Under the pieces are notes generated by a model that was given only the letters and a program-made list of their open reading frames with translations, ran no database searches and had not been told where the DNA came from. Position numbers and translations under genes: made by a program. Positions 45,074-46,187 of a stretch of 46,187 nt of DNA are shown in pieces (within the stretch, counting starts at the first letter, position 1; each line of letters starts with the position of its first letter). The DNA lies in the NCBI GenBank assembly GCA_021372695.1, contig JAJFTY010000112.1:1-46187 (forward strand). Direction: 5' to 3'. Source of the stretch: Deltaproteobacteria bacterium. GTDB taxonomy: Bacteria > Desulfobacterota > Syntrophia > Syntrophales > UBA5619.

Positions 45074-45988
45074 CTATCGGGCAGGGTTCCTCTCGTCGGT
45101 GTACGACCGGATGTTCTCGATCACCTTTTCAGTCAGCCGTGAACGCGCCTCGGCGGTGAATCCACAGGACCTGCCGTAGATCCTGACTCCGGGAAGCTTT
45201 CCGATCCGTTCCGCGCAGCCCGCCGATCCATCGGCGTCGAAAACGGCATGACCGCCCCCCTTTCCGATCCAGTCGCAGAACGAAGGGAGATCGAATGTCG
45301 GCCCGATCGATGTGTTGACGAGAACGGCACCGGGCTTCATTGCCGCGAACGCCGACGCCTCCAGGAGGCGGGTGTTGCGAGGGAGGTGCGTGGTCACCGC
45401 GTCGGCCTGCGACAGGAGATCCATCAGGGGCGCGTACTGCACCGTCTGCCCCTCGCACTCCGGCCTGCGCGTCCGGCTGAAGTAGAGGATCTTCATGCCG
45501 AAGGCTCCCGCCGCCTCAGCCACCATCCGGCCTGTGGTCCCGAAACCGATGATCCCGAGCGTCTTTCCCTTCAGCTCCGACGGTTCCTTCCCCCACTGAA
45601 CAGCCCCCAGCCCCTTGAAGAGGCTGATGAGTTCGGCCAGGACGAACTCGGCGACCCCTTCGTCTCCGTAGTCGCGGACGCCCCGGACCTCGATGCCCAG
45701 TTCGCGGGCAGTCCCGATATCGACATTGGCCGATGCGGCATCGTAGAGGCTGCAGCACATCCCCACGTATTTCAGACGGAAGGCCGCCCGGAGCGCCGCC
45801 CCGGAAACCCGGGTCTGCCATCCGACCAGAACGCCGTCCGCATCCCCGATCCGCGCCAGGAGCTCCGTCTCCGTCGCCGGATCATCGGGATAGCATCGGA
45901 GTTCGGCACGGGAAAATGCCCGCAGCCGTCTGATTCCGTCTGGGGTCAATCTCGTTCTATCCGCGCAGACCAGTTGTTCGAAAATCAT
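45074..45988 (-). CDS. D-2-hydroxyacid dehydrogenase homologue lacking the usual catalytic residues
   Basis: A 304-residue protein with the D-2-hydroxyacid dehydrogenase fold: an N-terminal substrate-type domain, the Rossmann motif GIIGFGTTGRMVAEAAGAFG (residues ~146-165) and the hydrophobic strand AVLVNTSIG. The family catalytic Arg (normally NxARG) is Ile228, the Glu region (DVFExEP) reads DADGSAG, and the His (PHxxxxT) is absent in YGRSCGFTAEA. NAD(P) binding is likely, but ordinary oxidoreductase activity is doubtful. The start ATG 45988 has GGAAAGG upstream and a strong promoter 71 bp upstream. Confidence 0.85.
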   Translation of the reverse strand: MIFEQLVCADRTRLTPDGIRRLRAFSRAELRCYPDDPATETELLARIGDADGVLVGWQTRVSGAALRAAFRLKYVGMCCSLYDAASANVDIGTARELGIEVRGVRDYGDEGVAEFVLAELISLFKGLGAVQWGKEPSELKGKTLGIIGFGTTGRMVAEAAGAFGMKILYFSRTRRPECEGQTVQYAPLMDLLSQADAVTTHLPRNTRLLEASAFAAMKPGAVLVNTSIGPTFDLPSFCDWIGKGGGHAVFDADGSAGCAERIGKLPGVRIYGRSCGFTAEARSRLTEKVIENIRSYTDERNPAR

Positions 45989-46058
45989 CGGAAACCTTTC
46001 CACAAAAGCGCTTGCGGGCGCCCCAGGCCAGACGGCCATGGGGTCGCTGCACGGTCGC

Positions 46059-46087
46059 ATCATACAGGGAACCTGCCTCACTGTCAA
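46059..46087 (-). promoter_or_regulatory. Promoter of the dehydrogenase-like gene
   Basis: On the - strand, TTGACA (46087-46082), a 17-bp spacer and TATGAT (46064-46059), near-consensus. The leader is about 64 nt. The remaining 46088-46187 shows only a small CTCGC-GAA-GCGAG hairpin. Confidence 0.75.
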
Positions 46088-46187
46088 AATTTCGGCAAGA
46101 TTGGTAGTGACTCATTTTGGTTGCAAAGACGCCTCGCGAAGCGAGATTTAAAGATTTTTCCGGGTACCTCTGCCGGCGAAGCGCAGC

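Overview
The window reads as a chromosomal segment of a GC-rich Gram-negative bacterium, most likely a member of the Desulfobacterota (former Deltaproteobacteria), perhaps near the Syntrophales/Syntrophobacterales. This is inferred from gene content: mreBCD-mrdA-rodA followed by a bactofilin; an F1 ATP synthase operon with paired b' and b subunits but no a or c subunit genes; a stand-alone AmrS-type radical SAM protein; a full-length SMC; a TRAP transporter; and an RND efflux operon with lipoproteins. No 16S rRNA gene is present, so the placement is tentative.

Layout. 1-5512 (+): the cell-shape cluster mreB (cut by the window edge), mreC, mreD, mrdA (PBP2), rodA and a bactofilin, largely with overlapping or 4-bp-coupled genes. 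5513-6101: a non-coding stretch with a strong promoter, a rod-shaped RNA that looks 6S-like, and a terminator just before the next operon. 6102-12055 (+): atpF', atpF, atpH, atpA, atpG, atpD, atpC, closed by a 17-bp-stem terminator shared with convergent greA. 12861-15967 (+): moaA, a methyltransferase, an AmrS-like radical SAM protein and a DUF2007 protein. 16109-19684 (+): smc. 31372-32316 (+): ftsY.

Between smc and ftsY, which are neighbours in many bacteria, lies an 11.6-kb metabolic block. One arm (-) encodes a D-2-hydroxyacid dehydrogenase, an amidase and a SAF-domain oxidoreductase. The other arm (+) encodes a BtsS/BtsR-like two-component system and a TakP-like TRAP transporter (dctP, dctQ, an unusually long dctM), then two tiny membrane proteins. 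Three imperfect ~130-bp tandem repeats lie in the dctP leader. The sensor carries the residue pattern that I recall for pyruvate binding in E. coli BtsS, and the binding protein belongs to the 2-oxoacid TRAP branch, so the block may sense and import 2-oxo or 2-hydroxy acids. This is the most system-like accessory locus here.

32317-46187 is a mosaic: a possible 40-aa ORF; tRNA-Arg(CCT); a HpcH/HpaI aldolase followed by a degenerate copy of the tRNA 3' half; a SLOG-like protein; a cold-shock protein with a terminator-like hairpin in its leader; a Nudix CoA pyrophosphatase coupled to an aldo/keto reductase with a C-terminal fibronectin-like domain; a complete tripartite RND efflux operon; a universal stress protein; a PfkB sugar kinase; and a D-2-hydroxyacid dehydrogenase homologue lacking all three usual catalytic residues. 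Good sigma-70-type promoters (TTGACA-like, 17-18 bp spacer, TATAAT-like) can be read in front of many of these units.
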